In this document: piece by piece, positions 25,080-33,807 of the stretch | Layout: each line of letters opens with the position of its first letter | How positions within the stretch are numbered: the first letter of the stretch is position 1 | Origin: CAZRIP01 sp964600165 | GTDB lineage: Bacteria; Elusimicrobiota; Elusimicrobia; UBA1565; UBA9628 | Assembly: GCA_964600165.1 (NCBI GenBank) | Contig: CAZRIP010000009.1 | Location: 1 to 55,888 of the forward strand | Reading direction: 5' to 3' | DNA: 55,888 nt | Notes under the pieces: generated by a model | Told to the model about the DNA's origin: nothing | Databases searched by the model: none | Seen by the model: the letters and a program-made list of their open reading frames with translations, nothing else | Made by a program: the position numbers and the translations under genes

Positions 25080-26888
25080 TTATCCTCTCGTTTCTTCGTC
25101 GAGCTTGAGCACGGCGAGGAAGGCGTCCTGATTGATCTCGACGCTGCCTAGCATCTTCGCCTTTTTCTTGCCTTCCTTTTGCTTCTCGAGCAGCTTTCGC
25201 TTGCGCGTGATGTCGCCGCCGTAGCACTTGGCGATGACGTCCTTGCGCTTGGCGCCGATCGTCTCGCGCGCGATGATCTTGCCGCCGATGCGGCCCTGGA
25301 TGGCCACCTCGAAATTCTGGCGATCGATGAGCTCCTTGAGCTTCTCGCACATGAGCTTGGCGATGTGATACGCCTTGTCTTTGTGGACGATCTGCGAGAG
25401 CGCGTCGACGGGCTCGGAGTGAATGAGGATCTCCAGGCGCACCATCTCGGATTCTTTGTAGCCGATCGGGTGGTAGTCCATCGACGCGTAGCCCTTCGAC
25501 ACCGACTTCAGGCGGTCGTAGAAGTTGACGACCATCTCGCCGAGCGGAAGATTGTATTTCACCATCATGCGCGTGGCCGACAGATACTCGATCGAGACGT
25601 GCTCGCCGCGGCGATCTTTGATCAGATTGAGTACGCCCTCTTGATATTCGATCGGCATGATGATCGTCAGAAGCACATACGGCTCCTCGATCGCCTTAAT
25701 GTCGCCGTGCGCGGGGAATTTCGCCGGATTGTCGATCACGCGCCAGGTCTTGTCGGCGAACGTCATCAGGCGGTAGATCACGTTCGGCGCCGTCACGATC
25801 AGCGCGAGGTTGAACTCGCGCTCGAGGCGCTCTTTGACGATCTCCATGTGGAGAAGGCCGAGAAAGCCCAGGCGATAGCCGAAGCCGAGGGCTTCGGAGT
25901 TCTCCGGAAAATAGTTGAACGAGCTGTCCTCGAGATTGAGCTTCTCGAGCGCGGCCTTGAGCTGCGGATAGTCGGCCGCGTTGATCGGAAAGACGCCGGC
26001 GAAGACCACGGGCTTGGCTTCCTTGTAGCCCGGCAGCGCCTGCGTCAACGGGCGCGCGGCGTCCATCAACGTGTCGCCTACGCGCACCTGGTGGATGTCC
26101 TTGATGCCGCAGACGACGTAGCCGACCTCGCCCGCCGACAGCTCAGGGCACGGCGTTTGTTTGGGCGTCAAAAAGCCCACTTCCTCGACCGGCACCTCGA
26201 GGTTGGTCGAGAAGAACTTGAGCTTCATGCCTTTTTTCATCACGCCGTCGACGACGCGCACGAGCAAGATGACGCCGCGATAGATGCTGTAGGTCGAATC
26301 GAAGATCAACGCCGACATGGGCCTGGTCGCGTCGCCCGTGGGAGCCGGCAAGCGTTCGATGATCGCGCGCAGCGTCTCGTCGGTGCCGATGCCCATCTTC
26401 GCCGAGACCGGGATCGGGTCCTCCAGGATGTGCAGCACGTCGAAGACCTGCTCCGTCGTCGCGTCGACGTCGGCCGAGGGAAGGTCTACTTTGTTTATGA
26501 CGGGGATGATCTTGAGGCCGACGTCGTGGGCGAGGGTCGCGTTGGCCATCGTCTGGGCCTGGATGCCCTGCGTGGCGTCGACGACCAAGAGCGCGCCCTC
26601 GCAAGACGCCAGCGCGCGCGAGACCTCATAGGTGAAGTCGACGTGGCCCGGCGTGTCGATCAGGTTCAAGATGTACTCGACGCCGTCGAGCGTGTAGTGC
26701 ATGCGCACGGCTTTGGCCTTGATCGTGATGCCGCGCTCGCGCTCGAGCTCCATCGAGTCCATGATCTGCTCTTGCATCTGGCGCTTCTCGATCGTGCCGG
26801 TGCGCTCGAGGAGGCGGTCGGCGAGCGTCGACTTGCCGTGGTCGATGTGGGCGATGATGGAAAAATTACGGATGCGCGAGGGCTCCAT
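25080..26888 (-). CDS. lepA: Translation elongation factor 4 (LepA)
   Basis: LepA is a ribosome-binding GTPase that helps translation and ribosome assembly under stress. The 602-aa product has the GTPase motifs AHIDHGKSTLADR, DTPGHVDF and NKVDLPSAD, the EF-G-like domains, and the LepA-specific C-terminal domain (ETIGAKRKDVIAKCYGGDITRKRKLLEKQKEGKK). Length and order match the family. It lies 4 nt after ptsI and 2 nt before lepB; the lepA-lepB pairing is conserved in many bacteria. Confidence 0.97.
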   Translation of the reverse strand: MEPSRIRNFSIIAHIDHGKSTLADRLLERTGTIEKRQMQEQIMDSMELERERGITIKAKAVRMHYTLDGVEYILNLIDTPGHVDFTYEVSRALASCEGALLVVDATQGIQAQTMANATLAHDVGLKIIPVINKVDLPSADVDATTEQVFDVLHILEDPIPVSAKMGIGTDETLRAIIERLPAPTGDATRPMSALIFDSTYSIYRGVILLVRVVDGVMKKGMKLKFFSTNLEVPVEEVGFLTPKQTPCPELSAGEVGYVVCGIKDIHQVRVGDTLMDAARPLTQALPGYKEAKPVVFAGVFPINAADYPQLKAALEKLNLEDSSFNYFPENSEALGFGYRLGFLGLLHMEIVKERLEREFNLALIVTAPNVIYRLMTFADKTWRVIDNPAKFPAHGDIKAIEEPYVLLTIIMPIEYQEGVLNLIKDRRGEHVSIEYLSATRMMVKYNLPLGEMVVNFYDRLKSVSKGYASMDYHPIGYKESEMVRLEILIHSEPVDALSQIVHKDKAYHIAKLMCEKLKELIDRQNFEVAIQGRIGGKIIARETIGAKRKDVIAKCYGGDITRKRKLLEKQKEGKKKAKMLGSVEINQDAFLAVLKLDEETRG

Positions 26889-26892
26889 GCGC

Positions 26893-28623
26893 TTAGGCGC
26901 CCAGGCCTTGCTCGGTCAGGAGCTTGCGGATCTGCTCGGAGTCCGCGCACGTCAGCGCCTTGGCGACGACTTTTTGAAGCACGCCGTGGCGCAGTCCGCG
27001 GACGGCCTGCTTGATCCTCAAGAACATGCGGGGCGACACGGAAAGGCTGTCGACGCCCATGCCGATCAAGAGCGGCACGGCGCGCGGGTCGGAGGTCATC
27101 TCGCCGCAGACGCTGACGTGCTTGCCGCGCTTGTGGCAAGTCTGGACGACTTGCTCGAGGAGCCGGATGACCGCGGGATGGAACGGGTCGTAGAGATGCG
27201 TGACGTGCTCGTTGATGCGGTCGACGGCGAGGGTGTATTGGATCAGGTCGTTGGTGCCGATCGAGATGAAGTCGATGAGAGGCAGGAACTGGTCGAGCAT
27301 GATCGCGGCCGCCGGGATCTCGACCATGATGCCGAGCTCGATCTTCTTCGGAGCCTCGAGCCCCTCGGCCTGCAGCTCGTCTTGCGCCTGCTGCAGAAGA
27401 CGCCGCACGCCCTGGATCTCGCTGATGGAGGAGACCATCGGGATGAGGACCCGCACGTGGCCCTTGTGCGAGGCCCGCAGGATCGCGCGCAGCTGCGTCT
27501 TGAAAAGATCCGTGTGGCGAAGGAAGAGGCGCACGCCGCGCAAGCCCATGAAAGGGTTGGTCTCGGATTTCGGGCCCTCGATGCCGAGCTGGCTCAGGCG
27601 GTCGCCGCCGATGTCGGCGGTGCGGATGACGACCGGTTTCGGCTCCATCGCCTTGACGATGGACGCGTAGGCCTTCGACTGCTCCTCCTCCGACGGCGGA
27701 TTGCTGCGATTGAGAAAAAGATACTCTGTGCGAAAGAGGCCGATGCCGTCGGCCTGCATGGCGACGATCGTCTTCAACTCCTCGGGGCTGTCGAGGTTGG
27801 CCTCGAGCTTGAAGGTGCGGCCGTCGAGCGTGACCGTCGGCAGGCCCCGAAGGCTTTCGAGCGCGCGCTCCTCTTGGATCGACTTCTGCTGGACGCGCTG
27901 GTATTTCTGGATCGTCTCGGGGCCGGGGTTGATGATGACCATGCCCTGCTCGCCGTCCAAGATCACGTGGTCGCCGGTCTTGACGCGCCGCGAGACGTCG
28001 GACAAGCCGACGACCGCCGGAATCTCCAGGCTCTGCGCCAAGATCGCGGTGTGGCTCGTCTTTCCGCCCAAGTCCGTCGCGAAGCCGAGGATCTTCGTCT
28101 CGTGCAGGCCGAGAGTGTCGGAGGGAAGCAGATTGCGCGCGATCAGGACGCACTGGTCGTCGATGTCGGCCAAGCTGCGCTTGCTTTGTTTTAGGAGATG
28201 CGACAGCAGCCGCTTGCCGACGTCGAAGAGGTCGTGGCGGCGCTCGCGGAAGAACTCGTCTTCCATCTTCTCGAACTGCTGGTTGACGGCCTCCAGCGCC
28301 TCGGACAGCGCGAACTCGGCGTTGACGCCCTCGGTCAGGATGCGCTGCGGCACGTCGCGCGTGATCAGCGTGTCCTTCAAGATCAAGCGGTGCGCGTCGA
28401 TCAGCTTCGCGTGCTGCTTGCCGAGGACCTTGAGCACCTTGGCCTCGGCGGCGTCGAGATCTCGATGCGTCGCCTTCTGGGCCGCCTTGAAGCGCTTGAC
28501 CTCGGCGCGCAGCAGCTCGCGCGGCAGCTCGATACGGTTGACCACGATCTCCTCGTCCTCGAGGACATAGGCCTTGCCGATCGAGATGCCGGGGCTCGCC
28601 GCGATTCCTTTGATGACGATCAT
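26893..28623 (-). CDS. ptsI: PTS enzyme I
   Basis: Enzyme I takes phosphate from phosphoenolpyruvate and passes it to HPr. The 576-aa product has the phosphorylated His in GGKTSHTAI (His191), the PEP-binding region VVIRTADIGGDR and GLFRTEYLFLNR, and the active-site Cys in VSVCGEM. Length is normal. It starts directly after the HPr stop, so the two are cotranslated. Confidence 0.97.
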   Translation of the reverse strand: MIVIKGIAASPGISIGKAYVLEDEEIVVNRIELPRELLRAEVKRFKAAQKATHRDLDAAEAKVLKVLGKQHAKLIDAHRLILKDTLITRDVPQRILTEGVNAEFALSEALEAVNQQFEKMEDEFFRERRHDLFDVGKRLLSHLLKQSKRSLADIDDQCVLIARNLLPSDTLGLHETKILGFATDLGGKTSHTAILAQSLEIPAVVGLSDVSRRVKTGDHVILDGEQGMVIINPGPETIQKYQRVQQKSIQEERALESLRGLPTVTLDGRTFKLEANLDSPEELKTIVAMQADGIGLFRTEYLFLNRSNPPSEEEQSKAYASIVKAMEPKPVVIRTADIGGDRLSQLGIEGPKSETNPFMGLRGVRLFLRHTDLFKTQLRAILRASHKGHVRVLIPMVSSISEIQGVRRLLQQAQDELQAEGLEAPKKIELGIMVEIPAAAIMLDQFLPLIDFISIGTNDLIQYTLAVDRINEHVTHLYDPFHPAVIRLLEQVVQTCHKRGKHVSVCGEMTSDPRAVPLLIGMGVDSLSVSPRMFLRIKQAVRGLRHGVLQKVVAKALTCADSEQIRKLLTEQGLGA

Positions 28624-28890
28624 TTAGTCTTCGCCGAACTTGTCCTCGAAGAGTTTGGCGAGCGCGGCGACGGCGTCGCGCTCGTCAGGACCGTCGGCCT
28701 TGATCGTCAGCCGCGAGCCGCATTCGGCCGCGAGCATCAAAAGCCCCATGATGCTCTTGCCGTTGATCTCGAGCCCGTCCTTGATCACGGTCACGGAGCT
28801 CTTGAAGCGCGCCGCCTCCCGCACGAAGATGCCGGCGGGGCGCGCGTGCATGCCGAGTTTATTGACGATGGTGAGCTCTTTGTTGGTCAT
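28624..28890 (-). CDS. ptsH: PTS phosphocarrier HPr
   Basis: An 88-aa HPr with His15 in GMHARPAG, the EI phosphorylation site, and Ser46 in GKSIMGLL, the site phosphorylated by HPr kinase. Presence of both sites agrees with hprK in the same operon, so HPr can serve sugar transport and signalling. Confidence 0.97.
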   Translation of the reverse strand: MTNKELTIVNKLGMHARPAGIFVREAARFKSSVTVIKDGLEINGKSIMGLLMLAAECGSRLTIKADGPDERDAVAALAKLFEDKFGED

Positions 28891-28894
28891 GTTC

Positions 28895-29683
28895 TTAAAC
28901 CAGTCCCGCCGCCGCCGCGAGCATGCCGGCCGCGCAGGTCGCGGCGTAGAGCCGCTCCGCGGTGGCCGCGCGCGCGCGCAGCGCGAGCAAATAGAGGGCC
29001 GCGGCGAGCGCCGAGGGCGCCCGCCCGATCGGTCCCGCGCCCGCGGCGATCGCGATCGCCGCGGCGGCCAGAGCCAACGCGGCGCCCGCGTAGCGCAGCC
29101 GTTTAATCAGAGACTGCCAGGGAATCTCCTTGAGCCGCACGGCCAGGCCGTCCTTCCATTCGTAGCCCAGATCCAGGCTCTTCCATCGCCAGCCGAGGGC
29201 GGGGATGTCGTAGGCCGCGAGGTAGACGAAGACAAGCGCGCCGACGGCTCCGGCCGCGCCGAGCGCCGGCGCCGCCGCGAACGCCGCGAGAAGGGCCAGC
29301 GCCGCGCAAAAGGGGCGAAGGCTTCCCCAAAAAAGCGCGTCGCCGATGCCGGCCAAAGCCTGCGCGGCCGCCGTCTTGAGCGCGGACGAGCGCTTGAGCT
29401 TGGCGTCGCGGGCCTCGCCCTCGAGAGCCGCGGCCTCTTCCTCGAGGCCGCAGACCATCCCCGCGACCATCGGCGCCATGAACGGGTGCGTGTTGAAGCA
29501 GCCCTCGTGCCGCCGCAGCGCCTCGCGAGAGCCCGCCGCGCCCCAGCAGCGGCGCAGCCACGGCTCGAGGGCGAGCATCAAGCCCATCGCTTGCATGCGC
29601 TCGAAGCTCCAGCAGGATTGCAGGAGCGAAAGACGCCAGACGAGCTTGCGGCGCAGCCGGCGATCCATGCGGCGGCCGCTCAC
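28895..29683 (-). CDS. PTS mannose-family enzyme IID
   Basis: A 262-aa IID component. It has LLQSCWSFERMQAMG near the N-terminus, FNTHPFMAPMVAGMV (the family pattern after HEGCF) and several membrane spans towards the C-terminus. IID and IIC together form the mannose-type sugar channel. The GTG at 29683 overlaps the IIC stop (GTGA); an ATG five codons in (29668) is the alternative. Sugar specificity cannot be read from the sequence. Confidence 0.9.
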   Translation of the reverse strand: MSGRRMDRRLRRKLVWRLSLLQSCWSFERMQAMGLMLALEPWLRRCWGAAGSREALRRHEGCFNTHPFMAPMVAGMVCGLEEEAAALEGEARDAKLKRSSALKTAAAQALAGIGDALFWGSLRPFCAALALLAAFAAAPALGAAGAVGALVFVYLAAYDIPALGWRWKSLDLGYEWKDGLAVRLKEIPWQSLIKRLRYAGAALALAAAAIAIAAGAGPIGRAPSALAAALYLLALRARAATAERLYAATCAAGMLAAAAGLV

Positions 29684-30285
29684 GAGACCACCCGGAACGA
29701 GTGGACGAGCGAGGAGAGGGCGATCAGCGGCGCGAAGGCCAGGCCCGCCTTGAAGCCCGCTTGCGCGAAACGCGGGGCGTGCGTGAAGACCTCCGCCAGC
29801 GGCCCGCCGGCGACGAGCACCGCCGCGAGCAGCACGAACGTCCCGGCGGCTTGCAGCGAGAGCTCGGAAAAAACGACACGGCGCAGCTTCGGATCGCGGC
29901 CCGCGGCGAGCGTGGCGCTCGTCCACGACGACAGCGCGCGCCGCCGCGTGCGCATGAGCGCCTCGAGCCGCGCGTGGGCGAAGCCCGCGGCCAGGCCCGC
30001 GGGAAACGCAGCCTCCGCCGGAAGGCGCGCCGGGCCGAGCGCGAGCAGCAAAGCGGCCGCGGCGGCGACCGTCACGTTGAGCGGGATGCGGCCTCCCACC
30101 GGAGTCGCGCCGAGGCTGAAGAGCTCGTAGAATACCCCGAGCACGGCGCCCGTCACGGCGTCTCCGAGAAACGCGCCGAGGGCGGGGCCGAGAACGATCG
30201 GCCGCGAGATCATGACTTGGCCCGCGGACGCCACGTCGAGCTCGACGATCGCCGCCGCCGCCGCCGCGATCCACGCCGGCGTCAT
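29680..30285 (-). CDS. PTS mannose-family enzyme IIC
   Basis: A 201-aa, highly hydrophobic IIC component: ELDVASAGQVMISRPIVLG and FYELFSLGATPVGGRIP match the IIC region that lines the translocation path. It is shorter than E. coli ManY (about 266 aa), with some trimmed loops. Its ATG overlaps the IIB stop by 4 bp and its stop overlaps the IID start by 4 bp. Confidence 0.88.
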   Translation of the reverse strand: MTPAWIAAAAAAIVELDVASAGQVMISRPIVLGPALGAFLGDAVTGAVLGVFYELFSLGATPVGGRIPLNVTVAAAAALLLALGPARLPAEAAFPAGLAAGFAHARLEALMRTRRRALSSWTSATLAAGRDPKLRRVVFSELSLQAAGTFVLLAAVLVAGGPLAEVFTHAPRFAQAGFKAGLAFAPLIALSSLVHSFRVVS

Positions 30286-30764
30286 GCTTTGGCCTCGATG
30301 AGGCCCAAAAGGTCGACTTCCTTTTCGCCGGGCAGCGCCCGCCCCTCGAGCGCGACGCCGAGCTGGCAAAGCCGGCGCAGCGCGGCGACGTCCTCGTCCG
30401 AAAGAAAGATCGCCTTGCCCAATTGAACGCGGCCGGCCGAGTAGTGCAGGCCGCCGACGTTGACCCTCGCCAAGGAAATCCCGGCCTCGACGAGGGCCAG
30501 GACCTCCTTGGGTCCCGGCGCGAGAACGAGGACTTTCTTTTTTTCGAGCCATTTCTGGGAGAGAAACGCGGAGACTTCTTTGACCGGCAGTACGTCGAGC
30601 TCGACCTCGTCCGGAAGGGCCAAGCGCATCAGCGCCACCTGCGTCTCATCGGCGGCCGCCGAGTCCGAGGCGACGACGACGACGTCGGCCCGGAGAAAAG
30701 GGATCCAGCCCTCGACCACTTGGCCGTGCACGAGGCGGTCGTCGATGCGGACCAGGGACAGCAT
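30282..30764 (-). CDS. PTS mannose-family enzyme IIB
   Basis: A 160-aa IIB component with the phosphorylated His in RIDDRLVHGQVVEGW (His13) and the typical later segment VNVGGLHYSAGRVQL. It receives phosphate from IIA and passes it to the incoming sugar. Start and stop overlap both neighbours. Confidence 0.93.
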   Translation of the reverse strand: MLSLVRIDDRLVHGQVVEGWIPFLRADVVVVASDSAAADETQVALMRLALPDEVELDVLPVKEVSAFLSQKWLEKKKVLVLAPGPKEVLALVEAGISLARVNVGGLHYSAGRVQLGKAIFLSDEDVAALRRLCQLGVALEGRALPGEKEVDLLGLIEAKA

Positions 30765-31180
30765 CAGCGCTTGGCTCCGGAAAGAAACATCTTGCGGATG
30801 TCTTTCATCGACTTTTGACCGTCGCCCATCACCTTTTCGACGAGCTGCGGCAAAGTCATGCGGTCGCGGTTGTTGAACGCCGACACGAGCATGTAAAGGT
30901 TGACGCCGCTGAGCATCTCGACGCCGGCGCGGTCCTTGATCAGCGGAAAAGAGAGGTTGCTCGGAGTGCCTCCGGGCATGTCGGTCAAGAGCAGCACGCC
31001 GTCCGGCGAGGCAAGCTCGTCGAGCGCCTTGGTCAGGCGCGCGCGGATCTCGGGGACGCTGACCCGCGAGGAGATCGAGACGACGCGCACGCCGCTCGCC
31101 TGACGGCCCACGATCGATTCCGCGGCCTCGACGAGATAGGCGCCGAACTCGCCGTGGGTCACGACGATCAGGTTGATCAT
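30764..31180 (-). CDS. PTS mannose-family enzyme IIA
   Basis: A 138-aa IIA component with active-site His9 in IVVTHGEFG and the DMPGGTPSNL loop typical of the ManX fold. It accepts phosphate from HPr. Its ATG overlaps the rapZ stop by 4 bp and its own stop shares one base with the IIB start. Confidence 0.93.
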   Translation of the reverse strand: MINLIVVTHGEFGAYLVEAAESIVGRQASGVRVVSISSRVSVPEIRARLTKALDELASPDGVLLLTDMPGGTPSNLSFPLIKDRAGVEMLSGVNLYMLVSAFNNRDRMTLPQLVEKVMGDGQKSMKDIRKMFLSGAKR

Positions 31181-32031
31181 GAGCGATCGACGTCCCGGTG
31201 GAATTCCTGGATCGGCGTGCCGCCGCCGCGCAGCTTTTGCGCGAGGTAGCGGGTGATGAAAACGCTGCGGTGCCGCCCGCCCGTGCAGCCGATCGCGATC
31301 GTCAAATAGGACTTGCCCTCGCGGATGTATTGAGGCAGCAGCTCTTCTATCAAACTGAGATAAGAATCGAGAAATTTGCGCGCCGCGGGCTGGCCTAAGA
31401 TATAGCGCTGGACGCCGGCCTGAAGCCCGGTCTGTTTCCTCAGCGCGGGCACGTAGTTCGGGTTCGGAAGAAACCGCACGTCCATGACGATGTCGGCGTC
31501 GAGCGGGATGCCGTACTTGTAGCCGAACGACACGACCGACAAGGTCATCTCGCGCGTGCGCGTGAGCTCCAGGGTCTGCGAGATCGCCTCCTTGAGCTCG
31601 CCCAAGGTCATCTTGCTCGTGTCGAGGACTTTGTCCGCGATCTCCTTGAGCGGCAGAAGGATCCGGCGCTCCTCCTTGATCGCCTCGCCGAGCTTGATGC
31701 CGAGCGGATGGCGGTGGCGCGTCTCGGAAAAGCGGTGGATCACGGCGTCGTCCGAGGCGTCGAGAAAAAGTACCCGGTGCTCGACGCCCTTTTCCTTGAG
31801 GCGCTTGAGCTGCTCCGGCAGCGCCTCGAGAGACTTTCCCTCACGGATGTCCATGCCCAACGCGACCCGCTTCATCTCGGGCGAGTTGATCAGGACTTCG
31901 GCGAACCGCTCGAGCAGCGCCACCGGCAGATTGTCGACGCACGAAAATCCGAAGTCCTCGAAGGACTTGAGCGCCTGGCTCTTGCCGGCGCCGGAGACCC
32001 CGGTGACGATGAAGACCTTTCGCTCCGGCAT
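31177..32031 (-). CDS. rapZ: RNase adapter / nucleotide-binding protein RapZ
   Basis: A 284-aa P-loop protein with Walker A GVSGAGKS (residues 11-18), FLDASDDAVIHRFSETRHRHPL and the C-terminal block AIGCTGGRHRSVF. RapZ regulates glucosamine-6-phosphate synthase through small RNAs in E. coli; in other bacteria it is a nucleotide-binding protein of less defined role (YvcJ). It lies 1 nt after hprK, a conserved pairing. Which role applies here is not visible. Confidence 0.95.
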   Translation of the reverse strand: MPERKVFIVTGVSGAGKSQALKSFEDFGFSCVDNLPVALLERFAEVLINSPEMKRVALGMDIREGKSLEALPEQLKRLKEKGVEHRVLFLDASDDAVIHRFSETRHRHPLGIKLGEAIKEERRILLPLKEIADKVLDTSKMTLGELKEAISQTLELTRTREMTLSVVSFGYKYGIPLDADIVMDVRFLPNPNYVPALRKQTGLQAGVQRYILGQPAARKFLDSYLSLIEELLPQYIREGKSYLTIAIGCTGGRHRSVFITRYLAQKLRGGGTPIQEFHRDVDRS

Positions 32032-32032
32032 C

Positions 32033-32965
32033 CTATTTGCTCCGCATGCGCGAGATCAGCTTCTCGTTGAACGTCTCGGCCGAAAAATACCCCTGCGTCC
32101 GCAGGCGCTGGTTGAGCGCGGCGACCTCGATCAAGACCGCGAGGTTTCGGCCGGGGCTGACCGGGATGCGGATGAGCGGGATCTCGACGTCCAAGATGGA
32201 CGTCTTCTGCGTGTCCAGGCCCGTGCGGTCGTAATGCGCGCCTTGCGACCAGGGCTCGAGGCGGATCGCGAGCTCGATGCGCGTTCGGTCGAGGATCGAG
32301 CCGATGCCGAACAGAAGCTTGACGTCGATGACGCCGAGGCCGCGCACCTCCATGTAATGCTTGAGCGGCTCGGGGCACGTCCCGCGCAGATACCCGCCGC
32401 GGCGGTGCTGGATCTGCACGGCGTCGTCGGCGATCAGGATGTGGCCGCGCTTCAAGAGCTCGAGCGCGCACTCGCTCTTGCCGATGCCGGCCTCGCCTTG
32501 GATCAGCACGCCGAGTCCGTAGATGTCGACGAGAACGCCGTGCACGGTCGTCGAGGCCGCGAGCTTGGCCTCGAGGATCTCGGAGAGCTCCGAGACGAGC
32601 GTCGCGGTGTCGAGCTTCGAGCGCAGGAGCGGCACGCCGTGCTTGCGGCAGGCCTGCACGAGCGCCGTCGGCGTCTTCAAGTTGTGCGTCATGACGAGGC
32701 ACGGCAGTTCCCGGCTCTCGAGCATCGAGGCGAGCGCCGCCGAAAGCTTTCGGGGCTGGGCCTTCAAGCAGTACGACTGCTCGCCGATGCCGATGATCTG
32801 CACGCGCTCGGCGCGAAAGTGATCGAGAAATCCGGAAAGGGCCAGCCCGGGGCGGTTGAGCTCGGAGACTTTGATCTCGCGCGCGAGCGCTTTCTCGCCG
32901 GTGACGAGCTCCAAACGCAGGCGATCACCCTGCTCCTTGAGCAGGCTTCCGACGGTCAGAGTCAC
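32033..32965 (-). CDS. hprK: HPr kinase/phosphorylase
   Basis: HprK phosphorylates and dephosphorylates HPr on Ser46 according to metabolite levels. The 310-aa product has the P-loop GEAGIGKSE (from residue 157), the preceding TTVHGVLVDIYGLGV segment with the conserved His, and the family signature MEVRGLGVIDVKLLFG. The start is a GTG at 32965. It lies 12 nt after hpf and 1 nt before rapZ. Confidence 0.96.
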   Translation of the reverse strand: MTLTVGSLLKEQGDRLRLELVTGEKALAREIKVSELNRPGLALSGFLDHFRAERVQIIGIGEQSYCLKAQPRKLSAALASMLESRELPCLVMTHNLKTPTALVQACRKHGVPLLRSKLDTATLVSELSEILEAKLAASTTVHGVLVDIYGLGVLIQGEAGIGKSECALELLKRGHILIADDAVQIQHRRGGYLRGTCPEPLKHYMEVRGLGVIDVKLLFGIGSILDRTRIELAIRLEPWSQGAHYDRTGLDTQKTSILDVEIPLIRIPVSPGRNLAVLIEVAALNQRLRTQGYFSAETFNEKLISRMRSK

Positions 32966-32977
32966 CGGCGCGGCGCC

Positions 32978-33511
32978 CTAGCGGGCCGCCTTCTTGACGG
33001 GTTGCAAGACCCTGTAGGCGTCATCGTTTCCGCGGTAGACGAGGTTGATCTGATGGGAGTCCTTGTTCTGGAAGAGGCGGAAGCTATGCCCCAGTTCCTC
33101 CATCTCCTCGACGGCTTCCTCGGGCGTCATCGGCTCGACGGCCTGTTTGACGACGATGGTCTTGATCGGCGCGGGAGCCGGCGTCGGGAGGGCGTCGGAG
33201 TCCGCCGAGCGCGCGGTGGTCTTGTGGCGGCTCTTGACGCGCTCCTTGAACTTCTTGAGCTGATGGTCGATCTTGTCGGAGGCGAGATCGACGGCGGAAT
33301 ACAAGTCGGCGGCGACGGCGAGCGCGCGAAACGTTTGGCCCGGGGCGTGGAGAACGATCTCCGCGTTGTGCGCGCGCTTTTCTATATAAAGAAAACATTG
33401 ACCCCAGACGATGTGGTCAAAATATTTTTGCGCCTTGTCCATCTTTTGCTGGACGTAGTCGCGGATGGCCGGCGTTACCTTAAGATGTTTGGCCGTGAGC
33501 TGGATCTCCAT
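32978..33511 (-). CDS. hpf: Long-form ribosome hibernation promoting factor
   Basis: A 177-aa HPF that dimerises idle ribosomes. It has the N-terminal ribosome-binding domain (MEIQLTAKHLKVTPAIRDYVQ, HAPGQTFRALAVAADLYSAVD) and, after a Ser/Pro/Ala linker, the C-terminal dimerisation domain (FRLFQNKDSHQINLVYRGNDD). The start is set at ATG 33511 from the family N-terminus; the frame is open 12 codons further upstream. It heads the 12-kb minus-strand operon. A weak promoter (TTGACG, 18 bp, TTCAAT) ends 6 nt before the ATG. Confidence 0.93.
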   Translation of the reverse strand: MEIQLTAKHLKVTPAIRDYVQQKMDKAQKYFDHIVWGQCFLYIEKRAHNAEIVLHAPGQTFRALAVAADLYSAVDLASDKIDHQLKKFKERVKSRHKTTARSADSDALPTPAPAPIKTIVVKQAVEPMTPEEAVEEMEELGHSFRLFQNKDSHQINLVYRGNDDAYRVLQPVKKAAR

Positions 33512-33517
33512 GCCGTG

Positions 33518-33547
33518 ATTGAAGCACTTTGGCGCGCGGGCCGTCAA
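33518..33547 (-). promoter_or_regulatory. Candidate promoter of the hpf operon
   Basis: On the minus strand TTGACG (33547-33542), an 18-bp spacer and TTCAAT (33523-33518), then six bases and the hpf ATG. The -10 matches the consensus only at four of six positions, but the spacing repeats that of the leaderless genes elsewhere in the window. Confidence 0.4.
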
Positions 33548-33613
33548 TTTTTAGGGCCGTCCGGCCCGGCGCCGCCTAGGACCTTTTCCCGCGTTTGGCG
33601 CCGTCGCGCCGGT

Positions 33614-33643
33614 TTGACTTGGGCGCCGCAAATGAGGTACTGT
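33614..33643 (+). promoter_or_regulatory. Candidate dnaA promoter
   Basis: TTGACT (33614-33619), 18 bp, TACTGT (33638-33643). Transcription from here would give a leader of about 160 nt through the AT-rich region and DnaA-box-like site before dnaA, allowing DnaA autoregulation. Confidence 0.5.
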
Positions 33644-33736
33644 TTTCTCGTCGAGAAGCGGACGCGCGGGCTGATATTTCGGCGTGTAACAGATCTGTGA
33701 CGTCGCGCCCCGCGGCAGGCGATACGCCTCTCGATC

Positions 33737-33793
33737 TTGATCTAAAAGATCAATAAATTTATAGATAAATCGGCAGGACTCAAGTTATACACA
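33737..33793 (+). other. Upstream part of oriC: hairpin, AT-rich DNA and DnaA-box-like site
   Basis: Three elements lie just before dnaA. A perfect hairpin TTGATCT-AAA-AGATCAA covers 33737-33753. It is followed by an AT-only-like run (33754-33770) that could be a duplex-unwinding element, and by TTATACACA (33785-33793), a one-mismatch DnaA box. Together with the boxes past dnaA this suggests a two-part origin. Unwinding cannot be shown from sequence alone. Confidence 0.6.
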
Positions 33794-33807
33794 CCGGTGG
33801 AAAAGCT

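Noticed and set aside
33512..33807. A protein gene in the 296-bp gap before dnaA
   Set aside because: Short open frames there have no family pattern and overlap the promoter, hairpin, AT-rich run and DnaA-box-like site of the origin.
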